From assembly GCA_010015745.1 (NCBI GenBank), contig ML978161.1:496001-560000 (forward strand): a DNA stretch of 64,000 nt, in the 5' to 3' direction. Below, piece after piece: positions 1 through 10,752 of the stretch. A program made the translations under genes and the position numbers. The DNA comes from Setomelanomma holmii. Lineage: Eukaryota; Ascomycota; Dothideomycetes; Pleosporales; Phaeosphaeriaceae. The number at the start of each line of letters is the position of its first letter. Position 1 is the first letter of the stretch. The notes beneath the pieces were generated by a model. That model was not told the origin of the DNA and searched no databases. It saw only the letters and a program-made list of their open reading frames with translations.

Positions 1-227
1 GAAGTGTGTAGCCTGGTCGTGGTCTCTCGACTGGGCTGACTTCGTCGACGAGCGAGTCGATGCGGGGAGAGGAGCCAATGGGTTCGATTGTACCGTATGC
101 GACAGACTTGAGGGGAGGAGACTCGGATGTCGCGGCATCACGTTCAATATCGTCAAACTGCGGCGAGGGTCAGCATGGTACAGCTGTGGGTCTCGAACCT
201 CAGAGGAAGGAATACCAGTCCTGCCAT
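1..227 (-). CDS. 5' end of an unrecognised gene running off the left edge
   Basis: Partial gene; function not recognised. Exon 1 would be 227..216 (ATG, 4 codons), followed by a 58-nt intron (215..158) with a GTATTC donor, a GCTGAC branch point and a CCGCAG acceptor. Exon 2 runs from 157 to the window edge. The joined frame starts MAGLFDDIERDAATSES and stays open for all of exon 2, with C or G favoured at third codon positions as in the neighbours. The visible part is acidic and rich in Ser and Pro with no domain I can name, so it is probably a disordered N-terminus. The start is inferred: in exon 2's frame a stop lies just upstream of the acceptor, so a separate first exon is needed, and this ATG joins it in phase. 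The antisense reading of the same stretch (60..269) is a shadow. Confidence 0.5.
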
Positions 228-1234
228 CGCAAAGGATGCTTGACCGGCTGCACGGAGGTTGACTTTTAGCTTTGATTATTCTTAAACCTTCGTGGATGTG
301 CGAGCGACAGAAATGCCTAGGAAACCCTCAGACGTCCGGTCAAGAAAGCGCCGCGAGTGGTGCTCAGCCTGTGGCTAGAAGCTTGGTGTATCCGTGGTGT
401 ACCATGACCAGCAAACTGGCGAGCTTCCAGCAGGAAGGCGCCCCTAATCGTCGTGCATATTCCCCCATCTCTTGGCATGCGTACTCAAGGTCACAGTGCG
501 GACTCATCAGCAAGCCACTGGCTCGTCGGATTGCTGCACGCTGCTGACTCTCTTCTGCCTCCACTTGCATGATCCCCAAGTCTGGTCCGGGATAAGCTAA
601 GCCGATCTACTAGGGCCATTCCGCTGGTGCATGACGCCGGCGATCGTCTCGACCATGATTGCCTTCGTTTAGCATACCAAAGAGTTTACTGTTTGTGTGC
701 AAAACATTGCCCTCTTTCCATCAGCCAAAGAGCGCAATTCGCTTGAGTATGTCATCGCTTCGTAGTCGCAGGAGGACGCCACCTTTGCACATGCGGGGTC
801 AGCTGAGCCCGCGGATCATCAGCGAAGGAGGCTCCATACCCTGATCGCAATGTGCAACTGTGAAGTGCATATTAGGGCAAACAGCTCCCGACCAAAGTGT
901 AGATAAGTCGATTGTTTGAGGCCGGCCTCCTGACGAAAACTTTACCAAAAAGGCTGCACGCCGCAGCTTTCAAGGGTACGCCAACCGACTGCGAGGTTGT
1001 GGAACTCGACTTTCCAAGTAAAAGTGACACGGCTTGTTTGCTCTTTTCCAACCTTGCCGGCCTCGAGGACCGTATTCCTTCATTAATGAGCAACCCTCGT
1101 GCAGTGTTACTATCAGTCCTCAAGCCGCTAGGAAACAGCGGCAAGGCTGAGAGCGACAGGAAGCCGCATATTAAGGGAAGGGCAATCCTCGCACTCATCC
1201 CACAGCCTCGAAGAAGATACATCCATCAAGCACA
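228..1234. other. intergenic, putative shared upstream region
   Basis: About 1 kb between a gene leaving to the left and the rightward orphan gene. Open frames here (for example 364..579 and 872..1222 on the minus strand) match nothing I know and the first lacks an ATG at its 5' end. No repeat or RNA gene is seen. Confidence 0.5.
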
Positions 1235-3869
1235 ATGGCGACCGCTACTTTGCCTTGTGGATACATTAAGATCGAGGACAGTCCTTCGCCAGAGCCGACC
1301 ATCGTCTCTTTCGAGCCCACACCCGTTAGCATTGAGACTCCAGCCTTGAACGACTCACGGGACCCGGAGGGATTTCTCAAGAGATGCTCAGGCTTCAACA
1401 AGAAAACAAGGCTTCGTTGCAGCGCAATCATTGGCAAGAAGTCCGAGCAGACATGTCATCCCACGTTCCTTCCTACCTGCAGATCGCACCGTGATCAACA
1501 AAGCTTTGCGGGATGGTGTCAATTCCAGCACCTTAGCGGCGAAAGATGTGGGAGGCTGTTCAGATGGGTACCACCGTACTTCGAATTGTGTTCCGAGCAT
1601 CAAGGACATCCAGACACACCGTGCTATTTCTTCAGGCTGCCGCTCGAACTCAGGCACGAGGTATATCGCTACCTGCTGCCAGACCGGCCCATTGGCTCCT
1701 CGACGGCAGCTTTACACGATGGCATAAGCGTGTATCACAATCAGCCATTCATGCCGCTCAATCCAGCTACTGGGCAACCGCTGCCTCCAGTTCGCCGCCG
1801 TTACCAGCCACACGTTCATGTAAATATGCCTTGGCAGCCTACCGCTATGGTCATGGCCCCTAGATCCGGCAATTTCGACAGCATCTTCCCCATACCAGCC
1901 CTGGATCTGTTTCTCATCAACCGTCAAATCTACCAAGAGGCCAAAAGCTTCCTCTTCAGCTCAATTCCATTCACAATCGACGTGCGCAAAGATGGCGCTT
2001 TCATGTGTGGACGCCGGCTGTTAGAGCCACGACGGGCTGATGGATCCTCCCATTTCCTCGTCGATGAAGCCGATGAAGCGAAGCAGAGGTTTCTCAGGAA
2101 CTTTGACTGGTCTGCTGTCAAGCACTACGCGGTCGATATTCTAGTGGAGAATTGGGCTGAAGGAACACAGTATCCCGCCAACTCTGCCTGGGATGAAGAA
2201 GTCGAGCTCTATGATATACGAGGTATGTCCCACAAGCCGTTACCTTAGAAACTTACTAAGCTTGCTAGACTATCTATCTGTGGTTGTGTCAGGTGTGCTG
2301 GCTAAGTCCCGAAATCTCTGCAAGCTACAAGTTCGTCTCTGCTCGGCCGATTTCGACTGGACACACGAGCAGATCCTTGCCAATACCAAGCTGATTCTAG
2401 GTCCGTTCGAGAGGCTTCGGAATGTGCGGCAACCACAAATACTGGGAATCTTCACGGGAAGGCCATACCAAAACAACATGTTGACCGTGCAGCGCCCAGT
2501 TCGAAGCTTAGGAAGTCTGGCGCCGATATGCTCTGTACCGGCATTGCCAACCTACACTCCGGTCATGATGCCGGGCATGCCTGACTTTGATGCATATGTG
2601 TCGAACTGGGCACGATGGATCTCATCAAACAGTTCGTCGCCGGTAACGAGCAAACCACCGATACGAGCCATGTTCACTGAGTTCAAGAACTTCTATAGCC
2701 AACTTTCCTACGTCGTACCTGACGTTACCCATAGGAGCGGACGACACGCCTTCCTTCATCGCGCTCGAGTGGCTCGAGAACAAGAGGATGTTGAATCCTT
2801 CCGTCATCTCAGGAACGAACTGATCCAGTACTGGTACGCATATCTTGATCAAGAAGAGCGCAAGAAGAACGACATGAATGCTCGATTGAGCATAATGCTC
2901 GACACCGACATCTACCCTTCTCACGTATGGGAAGGTCCACCCAACCCAAAGCGTCGCAAATCTTCCACCACAGGAGGCAACGCCAAATCGCCCATTCTCC
3001 TAGACACTGAAACCATGGACAAGGAGGGCATACCTATGACCGGCAACCCTGGCGGTTCAAAATATGATAAGAATCCGCAAGCATTGCGAGCACAACAGAG
3101 CCTCTATCCACCGCAGCGGCCAGGGTGCTCGATGCAGGTTCCTATGGTCCGAACACCGGCAGATCCGTTGGACACACAGCAGAACCCCATGATACCGCAG
3201 CAGTTTCAGATCAATCAGGCCGAACAACAACTGCAAATGCAGGCGCGTGCCAGACTAGCCAAGCTGCAATGCCTCGCACAGACTGAAATAATGTTCCAAG
3301 ACTTGCTGGCGCAGCAAACAGCGCTCGCTAATGCGCCGCCAGCAACACTTTCCAGCACCGAAAACGAATTAATCACTTGTATACAACAATACAACGCTGA
3401 TCTGTTCTCGACTGGCAACGACGAAACGAACACAGCCATGCACACAGACACACAGAACAACCAAGACCAGTCCTCAAGTTCCTCTACCTTACAGACACAA
3501 ACACAACCCGATACCCCGCCAAGCCACATCCTCGACGACATCGACATCGGATGCTATGCGCACGTCAACCTCTCCGCAGACTGGTACGCTTCCACCGACA
3601 ACGGTGCCGAAGCAGGTCCATCAATGAAAAAGGCGAGGCGTGTGGATTCAGGGTTTGAAGAAGGCGCGTTGACGAGCCATGTCATGGTCACAAATGCAAT
3701 GATGCCGGATGTCAAGGACGCAGGTCCGATGGTGAGGGATATTGTGGATGGGGATGTAACATACGTTGGCAAGGGTAAGGGTAAGATGGGAGTTGGAGCT
3801 GCAACGGGGGATCGGAGTGCGGAAGATGTGGTTACGTGGTCTTGCAGTGGGTTAATGACTGACGAGTGA
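1235..3869 (+). CDS. Cys-rich, F-box-like orphan protein
   Basis: Two exons, 1235..2222 and 2269..3869, separated by a 46-nt intron (GTATGT donor, TTACTAAG branch, CTAG acceptor) that restores one frame of 862 aa. The N-terminus holds a regular set of cysteines (about residues 51, 62, 74, 82, 95, 105, 119, 130) with nearby His, which looks like a metal-binding module. It is followed directly by an F-box-like segment, YFFRLPLELRHEVYRYLLP (about 131-149), of the kind common in fungal orphan families. The middle resembles the rest of such F-box-like proteins. The C-terminal third is low complexity, with Gln-rich stretches, and is probably disordered. A role in SCF-type ubiquitin ligation is possible only by analogy; fungal proteins with this motif are mostly uncharacterised. 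The start is the first ATG of the open frame. Confidence 0.8.
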
Positions 3870-4255
3870 GGTGAGGAATGTTACTGCGTGGACTGTAACA
3901 TGACGAGGCGTTTGTGGGATTCTCGTTCACTGGTATGATAATTATGGTCTTGAGCATTACGACATATAGCTCGGGAGTTAATACACTACGATAACTGGGT
4001 CCTTGTCAGACAGTACATATAGCGGAAAACACATAAGTTTTAGCAAGGCTGTGTAGCGACATGTTTTCCGAAGCCTCATATTTGCGCATTCGCAAGGCGG
4101 CAGTCTTAGCGCTGCATTCGATACAGGGCTGTCCAACGCGGTGGCGAATTTCCGTGTACGGAAATCAATGGAAGTTTTGAATCTTTCTTCTCGCATTCGT
4201 GGTATGCATATCAATTCCTAAACACTCAAGTTTTCTCCATTCCCAAAATGCGTAC
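3870..4255. other. intergenic between convergent 3' ends
   Basis: The 3' flanks of two convergent genes. No coding signal or repeat is seen; it presumably holds both polyadenylation regions. Confidence 0.5.
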
Positions 4256-7183
4256 TTACGCAACACTGCCAATCACTAATGCTGCAACGCCCTCCTCCTC
4301 GCTTCGTACATCGATCTTCATTGTCACACCAGTCTTTGCACTAAAAGCCATTCGTACCATTGCTGCCACTTTTCCTCCTGTGATTGTCTTGCCGTAGAGC
4401 TTGAGTGTATGTGTTGATGTCGACAATGCAACATCGGTGCCATCGAGAGGTTGCAGGGAGAGAGTCTTGGTGAGTTGCTCTGTAGCATCTGTACATCCAT
4501 TAGCATGTCTGCGACCAAAGAGGATAATTCTGTGTTCTAGACTCACCAGCTATACTCTTAATGTTGCTGAGCTGTAATGTTTCTGTCGCTGAGTCGCCGT
4601 TTGATTGATCCCATACATTGTCGAAGCTGCCAGCATACGCAGGCACGACGTAGTCAGCACCGTTGAGGTCCAAGTCCTCGACTTGGTACTCATCTGGATA
4701 GCCGTCGCCGTCCTCTGGCTCACCAGTACTCGGATCGATTTCTTTGCTTGTGAATTTGAGAACGTTGGTGAAGCTGGCGGCGATGAATTGCGACTCTGTC
4801 TCGAGGCGCTTGAAGGAAACGTAGACCGTGCCGGGCTCGTTGGTTGCGAGCTTTGGTGCTGGAATGATAAACTCCTCTTCTAATTGCACGTCGCCATCGT
4901 CTTCTGGTGTGACCACCATTTCCACGTCGAGCAGTACAGTATCTGGGAGGGTATTCTTGATGTCGTATTGTAGAACAATATGATCCTTGAAGATGTGTTT
5001 GACGGCCGTGACGACGTATTCGGTTTCCGACTCGGTAAGCTCGATTACGTCGCTTGACTTGAGCACACCACCATGTGCGGCCAATTCTGCGATCTTTTGA
5101 AGTTCGACAGCATACTTTTGTGCGTTGTTGGCCGATGATGCCGCAGCATCTGCACCACCAGCCTTTGATGGTGCTTTTGTTGCATTTGGTGCTTTGAGGG
5201 TCGGTGTTGCACCTTCTGTCTTCTTTGTGAGATCGGCGGCATCTGCCTGCTCTCGAGATACAGTCGGAATCTTGGTGATATCGAAAGCGGTTTCAAAAGT
5301 GTCACGGGAGTCGGAGCTGACGTACATCGCCAGCTGATGTTCGAGCACAGGAAGGGAGAACATGGAATCGTTGCGGATGAAGCTAACGGCCAGATCATCG
5401 TCCTGGTCCATGAGCCGAAGGTTCAGCGCAGCACGGTCGCGGACCTCATCGTCCACATCGTCCAGGCAGCGCGTCAGTAGAACATGGACAGACTTCTTGA
5501 TCTCTGGATCTTTCTGGCCGACGCCGAATTTCGCAAGCGCAGAAGTTGCTGCCGCGCGAACGATGGCATTTTCTAGCACCACACGGTTGTAGATGTAGCG
5601 GATGTACTTTGTGGGATGCGGCGTTGAAGGACCTTCTCGGCCAAGGACGAACAGGATGCGAACAGCGAGTTTCGTGAACTCGCAGTCTTCGATGAATTCG
5701 CATAGTGTCGCGAGCGCATCCTCCTTGGCTTCCGGGACGAAACGGATCAAGTCCATGATGGCTTCGACAACAGACCGCTTGAACTCGTAGCCTCCCTCGT
5801 CGCGTAGAATGCCGCTGAGGAAAGCGAGGAAACCAGATTGCTTAGCCTTAAACTTCAATGCCAGCGTCCGGACAGCCTCGACGATTGTAACCTTGAATTC
5901 ATCCGTGATCTCGGCCATGAAGCCGCTGATCTGCTTCATCAACCTGTCTACCGACGATTCGTTACCTGTCTTGAGGAGCGTGGTGATGGCAAAAGTAGCA
6001 ATGCTGCGATTCGAGTTGGTGATGAGCGACTCGATGTCCTGGTTGCACGATCGGACAGCATCCGGCTTGAAGGAAGCCATTTGCGACAGAATTCGTAAAG
6101 CTGCGAACTTGGTGACAGCACGCGGCGAAGTAAGGAACAGCTGGAGGACATGGACGGCTTGCACGAGCTCGCCGTCGGTGACTTCGCGCATGTCGCAGAT
6201 GGCTTTTGCCGCTTCAAAGTTGACCATTTCGGACTTGTGTCGTAGCCAGCCGTCGAGTAATTGCATCATGGGCTTTCGCAGATTTGGGTCCTCTTCGGCA
6301 AGTTTAGCTGCTAGCCTGACGAGCAAGACAGTGGCAGCAGGGCTCTTGACAACGCCTGCTTGCGAGTACTGCTGCACCATCTTGACCAAGCTCATCCTGT
6401 CTCCAGATCGCATCTGGTACAACAGCCCGATGGCGTGGTACTGTGTCATGTAGTTGGTGCTGGCCTGCAGAGCCGTATGTGAGCTGCCACCGAAGCCACC
6501 GAGGAAACCCCCTCCAGACTTGCTCCCTGATGCTGCCTCAGCTGCCTCAGACTGCCATCTCCGAACGACATCCTTTGCGACTGGCAGAAGATGGTAGGAC
6601 GAAACGAGCGCGGCCGAGGAAACGGAGGGGTTCTTGTCGACGATGCATGTCTTGACAAGGCGTTCGATGGCTTGGACGGTGGAAGCGTCTATTACTCTGC
6701 AGAGAGCACGAATGGCATTAGGACGGTAGACGACGTCGCTGCCAACCGAAGTGTCCTTCATGATAGAGGAAGTGACCATGATGACATCGTCAGCAGATCC
6801 AGCGAGCTCCTTGATGACAAGGTAGACCATCTGACGGAGGGAGGCATCCTTGTTCTGGAACAGCTTCGATATGCCGAAGAAGAGTGTAGTGGCTTCTTGC
6901 CGGCCCCAGCTCTCGCCTGTGAAGAGCAGTAATGCGAGCTTGGTCAGGATCTATCCCTTATGAGCGCAAAGTCCATTCCCTAGATTCAATCCGACCTACC
7001 ACTCTGCATTTCCGCGGCGAGACTGGGCTCTGGTTGAATACTCGTGCTGGCCAGTTGTGTCAGCTCCATACCGCCAATTCACCCCGCTAGTTGTAGGGAG
7101 GGATTGGCCGCAGTACCTTCCTGAAAGACAGAAGTCTTGTCAATCTGTGCCACTCCACTCACGTCCTCGTGCTTCTTGTCCAT
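4256..7183 (-). CDS. SEC21: coatomer subunit gamma (COPI)
   Basis: Gamma-COP, a large adaptin-like subunit of the COPI coat that drives retrograde Golgi-to-ER vesicle transport. Four exons join in frame: 7183..7117, 7046..7000, 6950..4547 and 4488..4256, giving 916 aa, the usual length for the family. The N-terminus carries the conserved IDKTSVFQEARVFNQSP segment, split by the first intron. It is followed by the long HEAT-like solenoid (ATTLFFGISKLFQNKDASLRQ, then conserved text through VSSAALVSSYHLLP). The C-terminal ear (appendage) ends in the typical EEEGVAALVIGSVA. The last intron joins the ear exon in phase (G|AT). A GTAAGT-like string overlaps the stop codon, but the protein ends where the family ends. 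It lies head to head with lipoyl synthase. Confidence 0.96.
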
Positions 7184-7626
7184 GGTGCTCACAGTGCAGC
7201 TCCAACTGTGAGCTCTCCCTTGTGTCGAAAAAGTAGCCCACTCGTGTTCCGCAAACGTGGCCTTTGCCAGACGATGCAGTGAAGGTGTCCGGGTCCTGCG
7301 GTAATTTGGAGTCGCAGCGTCGGTGAGGGAGGGTAACGTGACGGACGGGTATACGTGTTGGCGCAGGGAATTGGTGTACGTTGAAGATGCCCTCGAATCG
7401 GCGGAGTGCAGGGATGCCGCGAATGTGGGCTGCTCCTGCCGCAAGTGTTTGTGCTGTTTGGCGCCTTGCTGCCTCGCGCCTTCTTTGCCTTCTTTAGCGC
7501 AGCCCTGGGTCCAACGCCCAGATTCGGGTATTCAAGGCTTGTCTGACAATCTTTGAGAGCGCTCAACAACAACTCGTCGCCCATTCCTACCGTCTCCTCT
7601 CCTTCTGTACATGTGCACACCTCGTC
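7184..7626. promoter_or_regulatory. bidirectional promoter region SEC21 / lipoyl synthase
   Basis: The 443 bp between the two divergent start codons must hold both promoters. I see no clear TATA box. The side next to lipoyl synthase is pyrimidine-rich (stretches of tctcctctccttc before the ATG), as is common in fungal leaders. Confidence 0.6.
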
Positions 7627-8865
7627 ATGGCAGCCTCAATACCCCGCTCGCGATGTCTCCTCTCCACATCGACATTCCACGCACTGCCGCGGTCACAGAT
7701 ACGCAGCGCTCGCACATTCGCCACAACTATCGACTCCCCACAATCATCACTACCACAAGAACCACCAAAGCGAGCGCGACCAGCCACCTCGTTCAGCGAT
7801 GCATTGAACGCCGGGCCCTCGTTTGACGAATTTGTCGCTCCGGACGCACCGCTCTCTCCCGCCAAAGCATACGAGATCAAGACAGTCCAAGTCGGCCCAG
7901 AAGGGCGCAAGAAGACCATAACACGGCTGCCAGATTGGCTCAAGACACCAATACCCTCGAATGCGAACTACAAGAAGATCAAGAAGGACTTGCGCGGGCT
8001 GAATCTGCACACTGTTTGCGAAGAAGCGAAATGTCCGAACATTAGTGACTGCTGGGGAGGAAGCGACAAGTCTGCAGCGACGGCGACCATCATGTTGGGT
8101 GGTGACACATGTACACGCGGATGTCGCTTTTGCTCCGTCAAGACATCGAAGGCGCCTCCACCACTCGACCCACACGAGCCAGAGAACACGGCAGAGGCGC
8201 TAAGTCGATGGGGATTGGGATACGTGGTTTTGACTATTGTGGACCGCGATGACCTGGCGGACGGAGGCGCGCGGCACGCTGCCGAGACAATAATGAAGAT
8301 CAAGCAAAAGGCGCCGACAATGCTAGTCGAGGCACTCGTAGGCGACTATGCAGGAAACGCAGAAATGGTAAAGCTAGTCGCAAAGTCTGGCCTCGATGTC
8401 TTCGCACACAACGTCGAAACCACCGAAGCCCTTACACCGTATGTTCGCGACCGCCGCGCCAACTTCCGACAGTCCCTCGATGTGCTGCGGATAGCGAAGG
8501 AGACACAGCCCGATCTCATCACAAAGACGAGCATCATGCTTGGCCTGGGCGAGACGGAGGCAGAATTATGGCAAGCATTGAAGGATCTGCGCGCAAATAA
8601 CGTCGACGTCGTAACCTTCGGGCAATACATGCGCCCCACGAAGAAACACATGGCCGTACACGAGTACGTCACACCCGACGTCTTTGAACAGTGGAGACAG
8701 CGCGCGCTCGACATGGGCTTCTTGTACTGTGCTTCTGGCCCGCTTGTGCGATCAAGTTACAAGGCGGGCGAAGCATTCATCGAGAACGTCATCAAGAAGC
8801 GGAGGATGGGGAACAAGCAGCAGAGCGAAGTTGCGCAAATGGCGGATATGGAGAAGGCCATGTAG
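7627..8865 (+). CDS. LIP5: lipoyl synthase, mitochondrial
   Basis: A radical-SAM enzyme that inserts two sulfurs into octanoyl groups on lipoate-dependent proteins such as pyruvate dehydrogenase E2. Intronless, 412 aa. The first 35 or so residues are Arg/Ser-rich with few acids, as expected of a mitochondrial presequence. The auxiliary iron-sulfur cluster ligands are C131, C136 and C142 ([12 protein letters not shown]). The radical-SAM cluster ligands are C162, C166 and C169 (CTRGCRFC). The conserved C-terminal RSSY that supplies the serine ligand to the auxiliary cluster is present (VRSSYKAGE). All key residues are intact. The first ATG of the frame gives a full presequence, so it was kept as the start. 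Confidence 0.97.
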   Translation: MAASIPRSRCLLSTSTFHALPRSQIRSARTFATTIDSPQSSLPQEPPKRARPATSFSDALNAGPSFDEFVAPDAPLSPAKAYEIKTVQVGPEGRKKTITRLPDWLKTPIPSNANYKKIKKDLRGLNLHTVCEEAKCPNISDCWGGSDKSAATATIMLGGDTCTRGCRFCSVKTSKAPPPLDPHEPENTAEALSRWGLGYVVLTIVDRDDLADGGARHAAETIMKIKQKAPTMLVEALVGDYAGNAEMVKLVAKSGLDVFAHNVETTEALTPYVRDRRANFRQSLDVLRIAKETQPDLITKTSIMLGLGETEAELWQALKDLRANNVDVVTFGQYMRPTKKHMAVHEYVTPDVFEQWRQRALDMGFLYCASGPLVRSSYKAGEAFIENVIKKRRMGNKQQSEVAQMADMEKAM

Positions 8866-9302
8866 ATGTGACAGGCATTTGTAAACTTTATTGTAGATTT
8901 GCGTTCTGCATGGGATATGGAGTATGGATTTGGCGCCTTCAACATGGCGGTGATCTCAATCGATGATTTGCTTGGTGGCTTTGAGCGCGGCTTGACAACA
9001 CGTTTCTGCATGGCAGAGCGCACATTGGAGCGAGATGGTGCAGAGGAAGTATGTCGTAATTCCCATATTTACATCTATCCTCCGTCGAAGTGAATGTGTA
9101 AAAGGAAGGGGCCGTATGGCAGACTCTATCCATCAAGACGGTGACAAGGACAAAAGAAACCGCATGGAAGTATACACAAGAAAGGTAAGGCATCCAGGGA
9201 CCACAGACCATCAGAGACCGTGAAACCCTCCCAGTCCAGCACCACCAGCCAACCCACCAAACGTCGCAACACCAGTCCTATTCGCATCATAGAGCCTTCG
9301 AC
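8866..9302. other. intergenic between convergent 3' ends
   Basis: 3' flanks of lipoyl synthase and the chitinase. Nothing else is seen. Confidence 0.5.
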
Positions 9303-10752
9303 CTAAGGCATCCCAGCACGTAGATTATCGTACTTACTCGCCGGAAAGCTGAGTAAGTTCGCACTCTGATCCAACACACCGACACCACCTACACTATTCA
9401 CAAACTATCACACACGTCAGTACACACCCTCTCTCCTCGTCACATCTCATCGAAAACTTACCGTACTAATCAAACTCTCACTCCCCGTCTTGTCACTCGA
9501 ACTCTCCCACCACATGCCTCCACCCAGCCCTTGCGCCACAATGAAAGAGCTCTTCTTCGCAATCACCTCGGGCGTGTCGTAACTCACCATGAACCGCTGC
9601 GCAGAATCGTAGCTATAACTCGCCGTAACACTCATGTCGTTGACGACTTGTGCGCCAGCCTGTGGTAAAGCTTTATAGTCATACACGCCTGCTTCCCATG
9701 TGCCCTGACCGGTGCTGGAAAAGGGTTTGCCGGGGCCGTCGGTGTTGGCGAAACTGCGGCCGTAGAGGGGCATGCCGAGGACAATCTTATTAGCTGGGAC
9801 GCCGGCGGCTTGATAATCTTGTAAAGCTTGTTCAGTGTTAAATGGCGTGGACGCTGGGTTTGATGACGAGGGCTGCCAGTTTGCTTGGTGGCCGGCATTC
9901 GTGTCCCAGGAGCCGGCGTAGTCGTATGCCATGAGGTTCCAGAAGTCGAGGTATTGGTCCATGGCAGCCAGGTGCATCTTATTGTAGTTGCTGGGTCCAG
10001 CAGGGGAAGCGACGGTCAGTAAGAGGTGTTGGCCAGAGGCGTATTGTGCGGAGTAGGCGTCAAGGGCGTGACGGGTCTCAGCGAGGAGGGAGACCATATC
10101 GTTTGCTTGGGCGTCGTTTGCGGGATATTCCCAATCGATGTCGAGGCCTGGATAATGTCAGGTCTGAGTTGTTGGGAGGTCTGGCAGCATTACTTACCAT
10201 CGAAACCCAAGTCCTGGAGAATCTGAACCGCACTGCTTGCGAACTTGGCACGACCTGCAGCTGTCGATGCAGGTTGCGCAAAGTTGGCCGAGTATGTCCA
10301 GCCGCCAATCGATAGTAGTACCTTCAACTTGCGGTTTCGCTTCTTCTGGAGGAAAAGTTGCTTTGCACAGCCATAGACATTGGTGCCAACATCATTCCAA
10401 GAGTCATTAGAGTAGTGCTTGTCGGTATCAGACCATGTGTCGGTCAAATAGACCTCGCCAGTCTCTGGTCGAACATTGGCAAATGCGTAGAGAACATGGG
10501 TCAGCTCTTCTGCGGGGAGGTCCTGAGGATTGAAGTTCCGTCCGTAAATAGCCTATGGAATTTTAAGTTGTGCATTTTGTGCGGCGCGGTAAGCCAACAT
10601 ACCCAATTGACAAAGTATGCTACATTCTTATAACCAGAAGCTGCGGCAGATGACATCGTGTCGTTGCTAGATCGAGGAATTGCAGCAGAATACGAAAGCG
10701 CAAAAAGAGAGAGCAAAGATGTTGCTCCGGAGAGCACGTTTGCGGCGCGCAT
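9303..10752 (-). CDS. secreted GH18 endochitinase
   Basis: Family 18 chitinase of the 42-kDa fungal endochitinase type, hydrolysing beta-1,4 GlcNAc bonds in the cell wall or in external chitin. Exons 10752..10603, 10552..10198, 10147..9462 and 9404..9303 join to 430 aa. Residues 1-24 are a signal peptide (a hydrophobic run ending SYSAA). The substrate motif SIGGW is at 131-135. The catalytic DxxDxDxE is [11 protein letters not shown], with E175 as the acid, and its glycine codon is split by intron 2. [10 protein letters not shown] and GMPLYGRSF are further family motifs. The last exon was fixed by choosing the GATAG acceptor, which gives the expected C-terminal [11 protein letters not shown]; two nearby AGs break the frame. 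No chitin-binding module is present. Confidence 0.94.

Noticed and set aside
872..1222. Hydrophobic-looking minus-strand frame near the left end
   Set aside because: Overlaps an equally open plus-strand frame, has no splice support, and resembles nothing known.
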